DNA of 64,000 nucleotides, taken from positions 1-64,000 of the forward strand of contig JBKHXK010000005.1 in assembly GCA_046566065.1 (NCBI GenBank). The letters run 5' to 3'. Shown one piece after another: positions 8,922 through 17,858 of the stretch. How positions within the stretch are numbered: the stretch's first letter is position 1; each line of letters opens with the position of its first letter. Under the pieces are notes generated by a model, which was given only the letters and a program-made list of their open reading frames with translations, did no database searches and had not been told where the DNA came from. The position numbers were made by a program, and so were the translations under genes. The DNA is from MB1-2 sp046566065 (GTDB lineage Bacteria > Actinomycetota > CADDZG01 > WHSQ01).

Positions 8922-9536
8922 GTGAACGCGGAGAGGTCGAGCGGTACGTGGACTTGGGTAGCCCTAGCAGTGTTCGTCTGCAGCACGATCGGAGTTTCGT
9001 CTGCATTGGTTGCCGATGCGAACCCCTCATCTGCTGCTCTCAAGGATCGCATGACAAGCTCGACTCCCTCGCTTCCCCGCAGTTTGAGCGCAGAAGTCGG
9101 GAGGGTCACGACCGAGCGCGTAGGCGGCCATGTGAGCGTGACCTTCAACTACCAGGGTGATTGGTTCCGTGCTCGTATCCGCTACGAGATCTCTGACGAG
9201 GGGTCAACGGCACGCGATGCTTACCTCGGCCACAGGGAAGGGGATCGTTCGTCGGCAATGAACTCTCTTGCCCGAGTCAACCAAGGGTCCATCCCACCCA
9301 GACACCGAGCCCGCTTCCTTGCCCCCGCTCCCGAAGTCACCACATCGTTCTGTCGCACAACCGGTGACTGGTACGCGGAGTGCGTTGCACACCGCTGGCG
9401 CGTCAACGTGATCGCAGAGGTCTGGGTAGGTGGAAACGAGGTGCCTTTCCCATTTCCGAACGTTCTGATCGATGACGTCTTGGCCAAGGCCCAAGGGCTG
9501 CTGCGTGAAGGGGTCGAGTACCTGGAGACGATCTGA
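8922..9536 (+). CDS. Secreted or membrane-anchored hypothetical protein
   Basis: I place the start at the GTG at 8922, because residues from there give a short charged N-terminus followed by a hydrophobic stretch (WVALAVFVCSTIGVSSALVA) that acts as a signal peptide or anchor; upstream in-frame sequence is the shadow of the NYN-LOTUS gene. The 204-residue product has an extracytoplasmic domain with two Cys in CRTTGDWYAEC that probably form a disulfide. I do not recognise a family. It is not clearly part of an operon: 31 bases separate it from the gene before, with no strong ribosome binding site, so the start is uncertain. Confidence 0.55.
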   Translation: MNAERSSGTWTWVALAVFVCSTIGVSSALVADANPSSAALKDRMTSSTPSLPRSLSAEVGRVTTERVGGHVSVTFNYQGDWFRARIRYEISDEGSTARDAYLGHREGDRSSAMNSLARVNQGSIPPRHRARFLAPAPEVTTSFCRTTGDWYAECVAHRWRVNVIAEVWVGGNEVPFPFPNVLIDDVLAKAQGLLREGVEYLETI

Positions 9537-9544
9537 CCCCAGTT

Positions 9545-9595
9545 CGCTTTGCGCGTAACTACGCCCGCTTTTCGGACTTGGTTACGAACAAAGCG
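9545..9595. terminator. Inverted repeat between convergent genes, probable bidirectional terminator
   Basis: CGCTTTGCGCGTAAC (9545-9559) pairs with GTTACGAACAAAGCG (9581-9595) at 13 of 15 positions around a 21-base loop. It lies in the 62-base gap between two stop codons. It resembles a second element at 19586-19630 and, more loosely, those at 29083 and 33289 (see findings). Confidence 0.5.
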
Positions 9596-9598
9596 TGG

Positions 9599-10636
9599 TT
9601 AGCGGAGCCAGGTGCGGACTATGGCCTTGCTGAAGCCCCACGCGTAGCGGATCGTCGTCGGCTTCTTGGTGGTCCCGCTGGCTCGCTTGCGCAAGGTGAT
9701 CGGCACCTCGACGACCCGAAGGCCCTTGCGGGCCGCGTCGAGGATGACCTCTGAGACGTAGAACTGATCCTGCTTCAGGTGGAGCCGCCGCAGAGCTCCG
9801 GCGGTGATGGCGCGGTAGCCGGTCGAAGGGTCGGTGATCTTCGTACGGCCCAGGGTGGTCAGTAGCTTGGCGAATACGGATACGCCCCACTTGCGAGCCG
9901 TGGACTCGACCTCGAACGAGCCCAGCACACGCGAGCCCTGGACCATGTCGGCGTCACCGTCGAGCAGCGGCTGCACGAGGGCTTCCATCTCTTTCGGGTC
10001 GTGCTGGCCGTCGGCGTCGATAGTGACGATCATCTGGGCGCGGCCCTGCAGGGCGGCGGTGTATCCCAGCCGGACGGCGGCTCCGCTACCGCGACGGAGG
10101 TCGCGTCGGATGACTAGCGCTCCAAGGTTCGCGGCGACCGCTTCGGTTGCGTCCGTGCAGCCGTCGGCGATCACGATCGGTTGAACCCTCATGTCGCGGA
10201 CCTCGGTCGGCATCTCGCCGAGCACGGCCCCGATGTTCTCCGCCTCGTTGTACGCCGGCAGCACGACCGCGAGTGCGCCGTTGAGCTTCGAGATATCGGA
10301 CTCGTCCAGCCGGCGGATCGCCAGGTAGTCGACGAGATCGCCCAGCTCGTTCGAGAGCTGGTCGTCCCGCGTGAAGCCTCGGAAGACGAGAGCCAGGGTG
10401 AGCAGGTTCGAGATCACGAGGAGACCGACGATGCGACGGGGGCCGCCACGCTGGAAGCCCATGGCGCTGAGCACCGGGTCCAGCAGGTCGGGGGCCGCGG
10501 CAGCGACGGCGAGTCCGGCGGTGACCGCTCCGATGACGAGCATCTCGCCCCGGCGTAGCTGCCCCTTGCGGTATCGAACGATGGCGAAGTAGGCGAGCAA
10601 GAGCGCAACGGCCGCGCCGAAGATCCTCAAGCCCAT
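9599..10636 (-). CDS. GT2 family glycosyltransferase with N-terminal DUF2304-type membrane domain
   Basis: Residues 1-115 hold three hydrophobic segments in the arrangement of DUF2304, ending in a short coiled stretch. Residues about 120-345 are a GT-A glycosyltransferase: AVVLPAYNEAENIG at the start, IDADGQHDP as the metal-binding DXD region, and GSGAAVRLGY and DPSTGYRA typical of the DPM/GtrB-like subfamily that moves a sugar to a polyprenyl phosphate. It probably acts at the inner face of the membrane on a lipid carrier. GGGAGG precedes the ATG. It is divergent from the first permuted AlkP gene and opens the surface-glycan locus. The donor sugar is unknown. Confidence 0.88.
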   Translation of the reverse strand: MGLRIFGAAVALLLAYFAIVRYRKGQLRRGEMLVIGAVTAGLAVAAAAPDLLDPVLSAMGFQRGGPRRIVGLLVISNLLTLALVFRGFTRDDQLSNELGDLVDYLAIRRLDESDISKLNGALAVVLPAYNEAENIGAVLGEMPTEVRDMRVQPIVIADGCTDATEAVAANLGALVIRRDLRRGSGAAVRLGYTAALQGRAQMIVTIDADGQHDPKEMEALVQPLLDGDADMVQGSRVLGSFEVESTARKWGVSVFAKLLTTLGRTKITDPSTGYRAITAGALRRLHLKQDQFYVSEVILDAARKGLRVVEVPITLRKRASGTTKKPTTIRYAWGFSKAIVRTWLR

Positions 10637-10826
10637 CTAGGTGTGCCTCCCGAAGAGAAAGTGCAGGTCAGAAGCCCTTTTGACACAACCGAGGCTAGCA
10701 CAATGACCTACTGGTAGCCGGTTTCAGGCGGCGCCGCTGTACTACTCTGACCGCCGAAGTGCTCCGTTCGACTGGCTGCGGTCGGCGCTCGAAGCCCGAG
10801 CGGAAGATCCACTAGAAGGAGAGACC
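10637..10826. promoter_or_regulatory. Divergent intergenic region between GT2 and AlkP genes
   Basis: 190 bases separate divergent starts. A TTGACA hexamer occurs at 10680-10685 on the plus strand but without a convincing -10 at 16-18 bases; TACTCT at 10743-10748 fits the TANNNT pattern. AAGGAGAG sits just before the TTG start at 10827. I see no ORF or strong hairpin here. Confidence 0.25.
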
Positions 10827-12629
10827 TTGACCAAACGCGTGCTGTTCGTTACGGCCGTGGCCGTAACGGCCGCTCTCCTCGCCCTGTTCTTCCTACGGCC
10901 CGAGACCGGCGTACCGGACGACGCTCCCACCGAAGATCAGATGGCCCAGGAGATCGGGGCTCAGGTCATGACGAACATCTACCGCGGCCATGTCCCCGGG
11001 CGCTCGGGAGAGGTGATGTTGGTCCCCAAGCCTCACAACTTCCTGATCGGCGAGTGGGACCTGACCACCCTGGGGACCGATTCACCGACGATGAGCACCT
11101 CGCACCCCAACCCGTGGAACTACCTGGCCCGGGTCCCGATCATCGTCCACGCGCCGCAGTGGGGGCCGAAAGGCGTCACGCTCGAGCAAGAGACCGATAT
11201 CGCGGCCCTGGCCCCCACCTACGCGGAGATCCTCGGTGGGGTGGAGGGCTTCGAAGGCGAGGCCGCACCTCTGGATGGGATCGGTCGCACCACGGGGCCG
11301 TGTCGCGGGGCCACGCGACCGCTCGGTGGGGGCACCTGTGTCGTTCTTCCGAAGGTCATCTTCACAGTTGTGATCGACGGCGGGGGCTGGAACGCTCTGC
11401 AGCAGCACGCCGACGCATGGCCGTTCATCGATTCGCTGCGCGACACGTCGAGCACCTACGTCAACGCCACGATCGGCTCGGCCCCCTCGATCACGGGCGC
11501 CCTGCACGCGACCGTCGGAACCGGCGTCTATCCGTTGACCCACGGCATCCCCGGCAACCAGATGCGAGGCGATGACGGCAAGAACACCGACACGTGGCTT
11601 CACAACGCGGACCCGCGCTATCTCGAGGTGCCCGCGATCTCCGAGCTGTGGGACGAACAGAACGACAACGAGCCCGTCGTCGGCACCGTGTCCTACGAGG
11701 GGTGGCACCTCGGGATGATCGGCAGCGGCGCCATGCGCGAGGGCGGGGACAAGGACATCGCCGTGCTGTGGAACGCGCAGGACCGCGAGACCGACGATCC
11801 TCTGAACGAGTGGTGGGTCAACGAGGACTACTACGAGCTGCCGTCCTATCTCCAAGAGACCGACATCGAGAAGTTAGAGCGTTACGAGGATCAACTCGAC
11901 GAACGCGACGGCCTCGCCGACGGGACCTGGTACGGACACACCCTGGACTATCTGCGCGAGCCTCTGATCAGGCCGGGGACTCCGGCTTTCGTGCGATTCA
12001 CCGGCGATGCAGTCATCGACATCATGCGGAACGAGAAGATCGGGCGTGACGACGTAACCGACATGTTCTGGGTCGAGATGAAGATGCCCGACTATGCGGG
12101 TCATGCTTGGAACATGCTGAACGCAGAGCAGGAAGACGTGCTCCGCGAGACCGACCGGCAGCTCGCTCGCATGAAGGCAGAGCTCGACCGCACCGTGGGG
12201 AAGAACAACTACGTGTTCGCGATCACAGCGGACCATGGGCAGCAGCCATTGCCGGATCTCTATGGTGGATGGCGCATCAACAACAAGGAGCTGGAGCGAG
12301 ACATCAGGTCGCGCTTCGGTGACATAGTCGAGAAAGCCACGCCCGTCGACATCTACTTCGATCAGGAGAAGCTCGAGGAAGAAGACATCGACCTGGCCGA
12401 CGTGGCTCGTTACCTCGGCACCTACACGTTGGGCGACAACATCCCCGAGGGGATGCCGGGAGAGGATCGGGTGCCGGAAGGCAGGAGGGACGAGCTTCTG
12501 TTCGCGGGGGCCTTCTCGACCGATTATCTGAGCGGGCTCGATCTCGAGTCGATCCAGGACTTCGGCCCGGGTGAGTATCCCGAGGGCGACCTGTACCTGC
12601 CCTTCGGGTCGGGCGAGCCGACGCCGTAG
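10827..12629 (+). CDS. Membrane-anchored alkaline-phosphatase-superfamily enzyme, apparently circularly permuted (copy 1)
   Basis: A 600-residue protein with an N-terminal membrane anchor (residues 5-23). Residues about 52-140 (RGHVPGRSGEV, STSHPNPWNYLARVPIIV, ALAPTYAEILG) resemble the segment that ends PafA-like phosphatases, with His93 as the last zinc ligand. The core follows: Asp184 in VVIDGGGW, nucleophile Thr223 in SITGALHATVGTG, PDYAGH (Asp/His pair) and ITADHGQQP (Asp-His pair). All superfamily metal ligands are present, but the order is permuted. It should hydrolyse or transfer a phosphate ester outside the membrane; the substrate is unknown. TTG start with AAGGAGAG. It heads a tight run with the MFS gene and the second permuted copy. 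Confidence 0.85.
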   Translation: MTKRVLFVTAVAVTAALLALFFLRPETGVPDDAPTEDQMAQEIGAQVMTNIYRGHVPGRSGEVMLVPKPHNFLIGEWDLTTLGTDSPTMSTSHPNPWNYLARVPIIVHAPQWGPKGVTLEQETDIAALAPTYAEILGGVEGFEGEAAPLDGIGRTTGPCRGATRPLGGGTCVVLPKVIFTVVIDGGGWNALQQHADAWPFIDSLRDTSSTYVNATIGSAPSITGALHATVGTGVYPLTHGIPGNQMRGDDGKNTDTWLHNADPRYLEVPAISELWDEQNDNEPVVGTVSYEGWHLGMIGSGAMREGGDKDIAVLWNAQDRETDDPLNEWWVNEDYYELPSYLQETDIEKLERYEDQLDERDGLADGTWYGHTLDYLREPLIRPGTPAFVRFTGDAVIDIMRNEKIGRDDVTDMFWVEMKMPDYAGHAWNMLNAEQEDVLRETDRQLARMKAELDRTVGKNNYVFAITADHGQQPLPDLYGGWRINNKELERDIRSRFGDIVEKATPVDIYFDQEKLEEEDIDLADVARYLGTYTLGDNIPEGMPGEDRVPEGRRDELLFAGAFSTDYLSGLDLESIQDFGPGEYPEGDLYLPFGSGEPTP

Positions 12630-13961
12630 ATGGGGATGATCAAGCGCGGGCTGGCGCTCATCTTCCAGCGCAGGGATTTCGGTCTTCTCATGGGCGTGCA
12701 GTTCCTCGCGCAAGCGGGTGACGGGCTGTTCCAGACCGCGGTGGCGAAGGCGGTCGCGTTCGGGGGCCAGGAGGGCTTCGACGTCGAGAGCGCCAGCAGC
12801 GTCGACGAGCTGATCACGATCGTGCTCTTCCTCTTCGTCCCCTATACCGTCATCAGTCCCTTCCTCGGAGTCGTGATCGACCGCTGGGACCGGCGCAAGC
12901 TGCTATCGGTGTCGAACGGGCTCCGCGCCGTGTTGGTTGGCGTCATCGCGTTCTTCGGCGTACAGACGACCGCCGCCGATCCGGTGCGTGGGCTGCTGGG
13001 GACCGAAATCCTGCCCTCGGCCTTCCTCTTCCTCGTTTTCATGTTGACCCTCGCCGCCACCAGGGTGGTGCTGGCGACCAAGTCAGCAGCCCTTCCGGCC
13101 ACGCTCGACGGTTCGTCCCTGGTAGAGGCGAACGCCGTCTCGCAGTTGGGCGGAGCCTTGTTCCAATTGGGCGCTGCGGGCCTCGCCTTCGTGGCGTCGA
13201 CCGTCCTGCCCTCCGCACCTATCGTCCTCGCGGGCGCCGCCGTCTACGGCGTTGCGGCCGCGATGGCCATGTTGATCAAGCGAGCGGGGGAGCCTCATGT
13301 ATCGGAAGGGCTCGGCGCCGAGATCGCACGGGTCTTCCGCAGCATCCTCGCCGGGTTCAAAGAGGTCGCCGGCAACGCGAAAGCGGCGGCCTCGATCAGC
13401 ACCTACTTCTGGTTGCGCTTCCTGTGGAGCTTCACGATCGTGGGCGTCGCTTTCATCGCTCGCGATCTGGTGGCGGACGACGACCTGCAGGTGCTGGTTC
13501 TGACCGGAGGGGCCGGCGCGGTGGGGGCCGTCCTTGGGTTCGTCTCTGCCGCACGACTGCACGAGAAGGTCAAGACCACGGCACACCTGGTCCTCGCCGC
13601 ATCGACGGTCGCGGGGTTGGCGGTCGCGATCCTCGGTGGCCTCGAGGCGAAGCTCACGATCGCAGTGCTGACGTTCTTCCTGGGCTTCGGGTTCTTCCTC
13701 GGCAAGATCTCGCTCGACACGATGGTCCAGCAGGCGCTGGGTGACGATTTCCGCGGACGCGCGTTCTCTCTGTACGACATCGCCTACAACCTGGCGTGGG
13801 TCGTGGCCGCAGTGATCATGAAGCTCTTCTACGACGCGGAGACGAGGGGAGCGCTGATCGCCGCTATCGGCGTCGTGTTCCTGATCGGCCTGGTCCTGCT
13901 GGCCCGTTGGTTCAAGCGAGCGGGACTCCTGGCCTTATCGGCGCATAGTGAAGCGCGGTAG
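12630..13961 (+). CDS. MFS transporter
   Basis: A 443-residue major facilitator protein with about 12 hydrophobic segments. The loop after the second helix has GVVIDRWDRRKLL, a version of the MFS motif A (G-x3-D-R-x-x-R-R). The ATG directly abuts the preceding stop, and the 3' end overlaps the next gene by 14 bases, so it is cotranscribed with the two permuted AlkP proteins that flank it. By context it might move a product or precursor of those enzymes, but the substrate cannot be read from the sequence. An internal ATG at 12636 is an alternative start. Confidence 0.85.
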   Translation: MGMIKRGLALIFQRRDFGLLMGVQFLAQAGDGLFQTAVAKAVAFGGQEGFDVESASSVDELITIVLFLFVPYTVISPFLGVVIDRWDRRKLLSVSNGLRAVLVGVIAFFGVQTTAADPVRGLLGTEILPSAFLFLVFMLTLAATRVVLATKSAALPATLDGSSLVEANAVSQLGGALFQLGAAGLAFVASTVLPSAPIVLAGAAVYGVAAAMAMLIKRAGEPHVSEGLGAEIARVFRSILAGFKEVAGNAKAAASISTYFWLRFLWSFTIVGVAFIARDLVADDDLQVLVLTGGAGAVGAVLGFVSAARLHEKVKTTAHLVLAASTVAGLAVAILGGLEAKLTIAVLTFFLGFGFFLGKISLDTMVQQALGDDFRGRAFSLYDIAYNLAWVVAAVIMKLFYDAETRGALIAAIGVVFLIGLVLLARWFKRAGLLALSAHSEAR

Positions 13962-15573
13962 CCGGCTTCTAGTTGCCGCCGCAGTGCTCGCGGCTCTGGT
14001 CGTAGCCGCGACCTTCTTGGGATGGTTCGACCGCGAGGGCGAGTTGCCCTCGTTCGAGGCGCAGGCGTGCGCGTTGCCGGGGGACTACCTCCTGCTGACC
14101 CAGCGCGGATACTTCGAGCCTCGCTCCGGGCAGATCTCCATCCTTCCCAGGACCCCCGCTTACATGGCGAGCGGTGGTGGCGGTTGGAGTCATTCCGGCC
14201 CCTGGCCCTATCTGCAGGACGTCCCCCTGGTCTTCTACGGCCCCGGAGTGATCGAGGAACCTGCGGAGGTCGATCGGCCGGTGACGATGGCCGACGTTGC
14301 ACCGACGATCATGACGATGCTGCGGGGGTCGATCCAGACCGAGGACGGCGAGTCACTGGACGAGGCGGTGAGGTTCAGCGGACGCATGCTGCGCAAGCCG
14401 CCACCCAAACTGATCGTCACGATCGTGTGGGACGGTGGCGGATGGAACACCTTGCGGCAGTGGCCCGACGCGTGGCCGAACCTGGCTCGGTTGATGGAAG
14501 AAGGAGTGTCTTTCACCGCAGCGAAGGTCGGCTCGAACCCGTCGGTGACGCCGGCGGTGCATACAACGCTTGGCACCGGCGTGTTCCCTCATGCGCACGG
14601 GATCACCGGCGTCCCGATGCGTGACGAAGAAGGAGTCGTCGTCGATGCCTTCCTGAAAGGCGAGTCATCTCGCTTCATCCAGGTCCCGACGATCGCGGAG
14701 CGGTGGGACGAGCAGAACGACAACCAAGCCCTGATCGGGATGTTCGGCTACGAGCCGTGGCACCTAGGGATGATCGGGCAGGGGGCCGAGCGCGACGACG
14801 GCGACAGAGACGACGCGATCTGGCTCGACGTCGAGACCAACGAGTGGATAACGAATCCCGATCACTACCGGCTGCCCCCCTCGGTACTCGAGAGCGGAGG
14901 ACTCGAGGACGATATCGCCGAGCTCGACGCAGCGGACGGCGAGGTGGACCGGGCCTGGCGCGGCCACGAGATCCTGGACGACCCCAGCCGCTCCGAGGAG
15001 ACCCCGGCCTTCGTGAAGTACCACGGCCGCACGATGATGAAGATGATCGCGGACGAGGGTTATGGCGACGACGCGATCACCGACCTTCTCTTCACGAACT
15101 TCAAGCAGATAGACCGCGTGGGTCATTACTTCAACATGGCATCCGAGGAAGTGCGCGATGCCCTTGAGGAGACCGACCGTCAGCTCGGCGAGATCGTGGA
15201 GTTCCTCGACGACGAGGTCGGACGAGAGCGCTGGGCCCTGATCGTCACCGCCGATCACGGGCAGCAGCCCGATGCGGAGGACGTGAACGGGTACGGGATC
15301 GATCCGCGCGAGGTAGAGGCCGACATCCGGGAGGAGTTCGGCGACGTGGTCCGGGCGGTCTGGCCCACCGAGATCTTCCTGCTCGAGGACAAGATGGACG
15401 AGCTCGGCGTGACCGTCGAGGAGATCGCCCGCTTCGTCGGTGACTACCGCCTGGCCGACAACACCCAGCGCCCCGACATGCTGGTCGGAGGCGCCGGCCG
15501 CTTCCACTCCCAAGACCGCATCTTCTCGATGGCGATCCCCGCCCACCTCCTCCCGACCCTGACCTGCTCTTAG
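13948..15573 (+). CDS. Membrane-anchored alkaline-phosphatase-superfamily enzyme, apparently circularly permuted (copy 2)
   Basis: A 541-residue paralogue of the proteins at 10827 and 29907. After a membrane anchor (residues 6-26) residues 48-128 give RGYFEPRSGQIS, WSHSGPWPYLQDVPLVFYG and DVAPTIMTMLRG, the C-terminal module of PafA-like phosphatases, with His82 as the expected zinc ligand. The core has Asp162 in IVWDGGGW, nucleophile Thr201 in SVTPAVHTTLGTG, IDRVGH and TADHGQQP. The C-terminus carries only a short helical tail where the module would normally be. Start GTG at 13948, overlapping the MFS gene by 14 bases. Predicted to face outward. The substrate is unknown. Confidence 0.85.
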   Translation: MKRGSRLLVAAAVLAALVVAATFLGWFDREGELPSFEAQACALPGDYLLLTQRGYFEPRSGQISILPRTPAYMASGGGGWSHSGPWPYLQDVPLVFYGPGVIEEPAEVDRPVTMADVAPTIMTMLRGSIQTEDGESLDEAVRFSGRMLRKPPPKLIVTIVWDGGGWNTLRQWPDAWPNLARLMEEGVSFTAAKVGSNPSVTPAVHTTLGTGVFPHAHGITGVPMRDEEGVVVDAFLKGESSRFIQVPTIAERWDEQNDNQALIGMFGYEPWHLGMIGQGAERDDGDRDDAIWLDVETNEWITNPDHYRLPPSVLESGGLEDDIAELDAADGEVDRAWRGHEILDDPSRSEETPAFVKYHGRTMMKMIADEGYGDDAITDLLFTNFKQIDRVGHYFNMASEEVRDALEETDRQLGEIVEFLDDEVGRERWALIVTADHGQQPDAEDVNGYGIDPREVEADIREEFGDVVRAVWPTEIFLLEDKMDELGVTVEEIARFVGDYRLADNTQRPDMLVGGAGRFHSQDRIFSMAIPAHLLPTLTCS

Positions 15574-15807
15574 CTAGCCCTCGCTTAGCCCCGCTCCGGC
15601 CGGGGGGCGTTCCGTCGGCTCACCGACGGACGCAGGCGGGCGCCTGAACGGCGCGCTACCTGCGGTCCTGAGGCGAGCCGAGGGATCCCCCGCCGGAGCG
15701 AGACTGACGCGGTGGCCGTCGCGCACCCCGCCGGGGTCGGTCGTCGGCCCGGTGGAGCGGGCCCAAGCGGCCCAAAGCGGGCACCGGTGGGTAGGATGCG
15801 CCGACCG
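15574..15807. repeat. Intergenic compound repeat, copy A, with promoter-like TAGGAT
   Basis: This 234-base gap holds a repeated element from 15612 to 15701: a CCGTCGG/CCGACGG hairpin (15612-15629), a 24-base block at 15633-15656, and a 37-base block at 15665-15701. The same three parts occur at 63312-63456, where the 24-base block is exactly inverted. A TAGGAT hexamer at 15792-15797 lies 10 bases before the ATG chosen for the next gene. No ORF on either strand is convincing. Confidence 0.6.
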
Positions 15808-17844
15808 ATGGCTACTGAGACCTTGACCGACCGCGCCCAGCCTCCGGGCCCCCCGAAGGCGCCTGCGGGCGTCGACGACTACGGCTTCGGGAGCCGGCAG
15901 TTCGGCCACCCCCTCGCCTACGTGCTGACCGCAACGGTCCTGCTGCTGCTCTTCGCGTGGCCGTTCCTGAGCGACCAGAGCCGGGTGGGGCCGACCAGGG
16001 ACCCGGCCTTCTACACCTGGCGGATCGAGGCCCTGATGACCGAGGAGCCGCAGCGGCTGCTCGAGATCGAGGGTCCCGAGGGGATGTTCGCGGCGGGCTA
16101 CCGGGTCACGGCCCCGATCCTGGGTGCCTTCTTGCGTCAGCTTCCCGACGTCGCGGTGCTCTCCAGCGTGACCTTCATGATGGTCGGTCTGCCGGTGCTC
16201 ACAGCGCTGCTGCTCGCCGGGTTCGCCTACCGCTATAGGCCCGATCCGTTGATGTTCCATGCCGTCGCGTTCGCCGCGGGCGGGTTGATGCTGACGCCCC
16301 CGTTCGTCGGGTACCTCGACAACATCTTGGTGCTGTTCTTCATCGCGGCCGCGCTGCCTTTCCTCGCACCGTCCCGAGACTCTTGGACCGCTCGGCTCGC
16401 GCTGGGGCTGTTCCTTCTTCTCTGCGGCTTGACCCACCCGACCACGTTGGTGATCTTCTGCCTGGTGCTGGGGCTGATGTCGTTCTTCCGTCTGCTGGTG
16501 AGGAGGTTCGACCTTCGGTCGGTGATCCGGGACGACGGCCCGATGCTCGTCACCGCGTTCCTTGCGACCGTCCTTACGGTCCTGATCTGGGTGGTCGGGT
16601 TGTGGGGCAGGTCCGTCTCGCTCGCCGAGGCCGCGCTGTTGCCGCCGTACGGCGTCGACTTCTTCCTCGACCGGCTGATCCTCTGGGTGAAGGCGATGCG
16701 TCCGTTGCTGAACGGACCACTGCTTGTGATCGGGCTCGTGGCGATCCTCGCGGGTCGTCCCTGGAGGAAGCTCGGCGAGGACGACTTCGCGCGCCTCTCC
16801 GTTGCATGGCTCGCGCCACTCGTGGGCATCTTCGGGTTCCTCGCCGGGATCGCCTACACCTACTACCGCTTCTTCAACACCACGCTCGCCTGGGTGCTGC
16901 TCGTCGGCGTCGGCGCGTATTTCGCTATGAGGTTCTTCATGTCGATAGCGGCTCGCGGAGGGGTCGGGATGCTCGCGTGGGTCGGCGTGCTGGCGATCGT
17001 CTTCATCTTGGCGACCAACTTCACCAACGGGTTCAAGGTCTCGGGCTGGACGAACCCCGCGAACCAGTGGATCGAGCCGCAGACGCGCGAGGATCTCGAT
17101 GCGCTCCGCGCCTACCTCGCGACCCAAGACGAGGATCGTCCGGTCGTGTTCGTCGCGGATGACGAGCCGGAGCTCCCGTTCCAGATCTACGCCTTCGCCA
17201 AGCTGACCGGGAACACGTCACGCTACGGGTTGCCCGAGGGCATGATCGACCAGGGCTATCTCTACCTAGGTTCGCTCGAGAACTACCTGAACGGCGAGCC
17301 CACCCAGCCCGGCGAGGCGACGTACGACAAGTGGTCCGCCGCGCTGCTCGAGGACGTCGAGGCGGGCATCGAACGCAGCCGCAAGGAGCCGATCGTCGTA
17401 CTGATGAGCCAGTTCAACCAGAAGGGCGCGAACGCGGAGCCGACCACCGGGCCGCCCCCCCAGGGGGTCGTCCTGGTGCAGGAGGGTGAGGTCATGGCCG
17501 GTGCGGGCGGTGTCCAGTCTTCCGAGCTCGAAGAACCTCCGGGCGCGGGCGCCATCCATCTCCTGCGTGTGATCGGCGGGCTGCTTCTGTTGCTGATCCC
17601 CGGTCTGATCGCGTTCAAGGGCCTTCTGCCGGACGGAGAGCTGCCGGAGGCGCTCGGGATGGTGCCGGCGCTCTCGGCTGCGCTCTTGTCCCTGGCGGCG
17701 ATCCTGGTGCTGGCGGTGGCCCGCGCGCCGTTCACTGCGACCCTCGCGGTGGTCTCCCTGGTCGCCGCGGCGGTGGTGGCCTCTCTGCTCGGCGCCTCGG
17801 GCGGCGGGCTGTCGTTCGGATCCGACCGGGCCGCACGCCCCTAG
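15808..17844 (+). CDS. Polytopic membrane protein, GT-C-like, of unknown function
   Basis: A 678-residue membrane protein with a soluble N-terminal tail of about 35 residues, some 10-11 membrane segments, an extracytoplasmic domain near 400-560 and two further helices at the end. The first loop has SRVGPTRDPAFYTWRIEAL, an acidic loop after the first helix like that of GT-C glycosyltransferases. It is followed by the Wzy-like and Wzx genes on the same strand, so a role in glycan assembly is likely; activity is unproven. I prefer the ATG at 15808; ATG at 15796 is in frame and the TAGGAT at 15792 could be a -10 box or part of the leader. Confidence 0.75.
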   Translation: MATETLTDRAQPPGPPKAPAGVDDYGFGSRQFGHPLAYVLTATVLLLLFAWPFLSDQSRVGPTRDPAFYTWRIEALMTEEPQRLLEIEGPEGMFAAGYRVTAPILGAFLRQLPDVAVLSSVTFMMVGLPVLTALLLAGFAYRYRPDPLMFHAVAFAAGGLMLTPPFVGYLDNILVLFFIAAALPFLAPSRDSWTARLALGLFLLLCGLTHPTTLVIFCLVLGLMSFFRLLVRRFDLRSVIRDDGPMLVTAFLATVLTVLIWVVGLWGRSVSLAEAALLPPYGVDFFLDRLILWVKAMRPLLNGPLLVIGLVAILAGRPWRKLGEDDFARLSVAWLAPLVGIFGFLAGIAYTYYRFFNTTLAWVLLVGVGAYFAMRFFMSIAARGGVGMLAWVGVLAIVFILATNFTNGFKVSGWTNPANQWIEPQTREDLDALRAYLATQDEDRPVVFVADDEPELPFQIYAFAKLTGNTSRYGLPEGMIDQGYLYLGSLENYLNGEPTQPGEATYDKWSAALLEDVEAGIERSRKEPIVVLMSQFNQKGANAEPTTGPPPQGVVLVQEGEVMAGAGGVQSSELEEPPGAGAIHLLRVIGGLLLLLIPGLIAFKGLLPDGELPEALGMVPALSAALLSLAAILVLAVARAPFTATLAVVSLVAAAVVASLLGASGGGLSFGSDRAARP

Positions 17845-17858
17845 CGGGCCTCGTCTGA

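Noticed and set aside
10680..10708. Standard -35/-10 promoter before the first permuted AlkP gene
   Set aside because: TTGACA is present but no acceptable -10 hexamer lies 16-18 bases downstream.
15574..17127. 517-residue minus-strand frame opposite the GT-C-like gene
   Set aside because: Composition is charged and repetitive, no known motifs, and the plus-strand protein is convincing.
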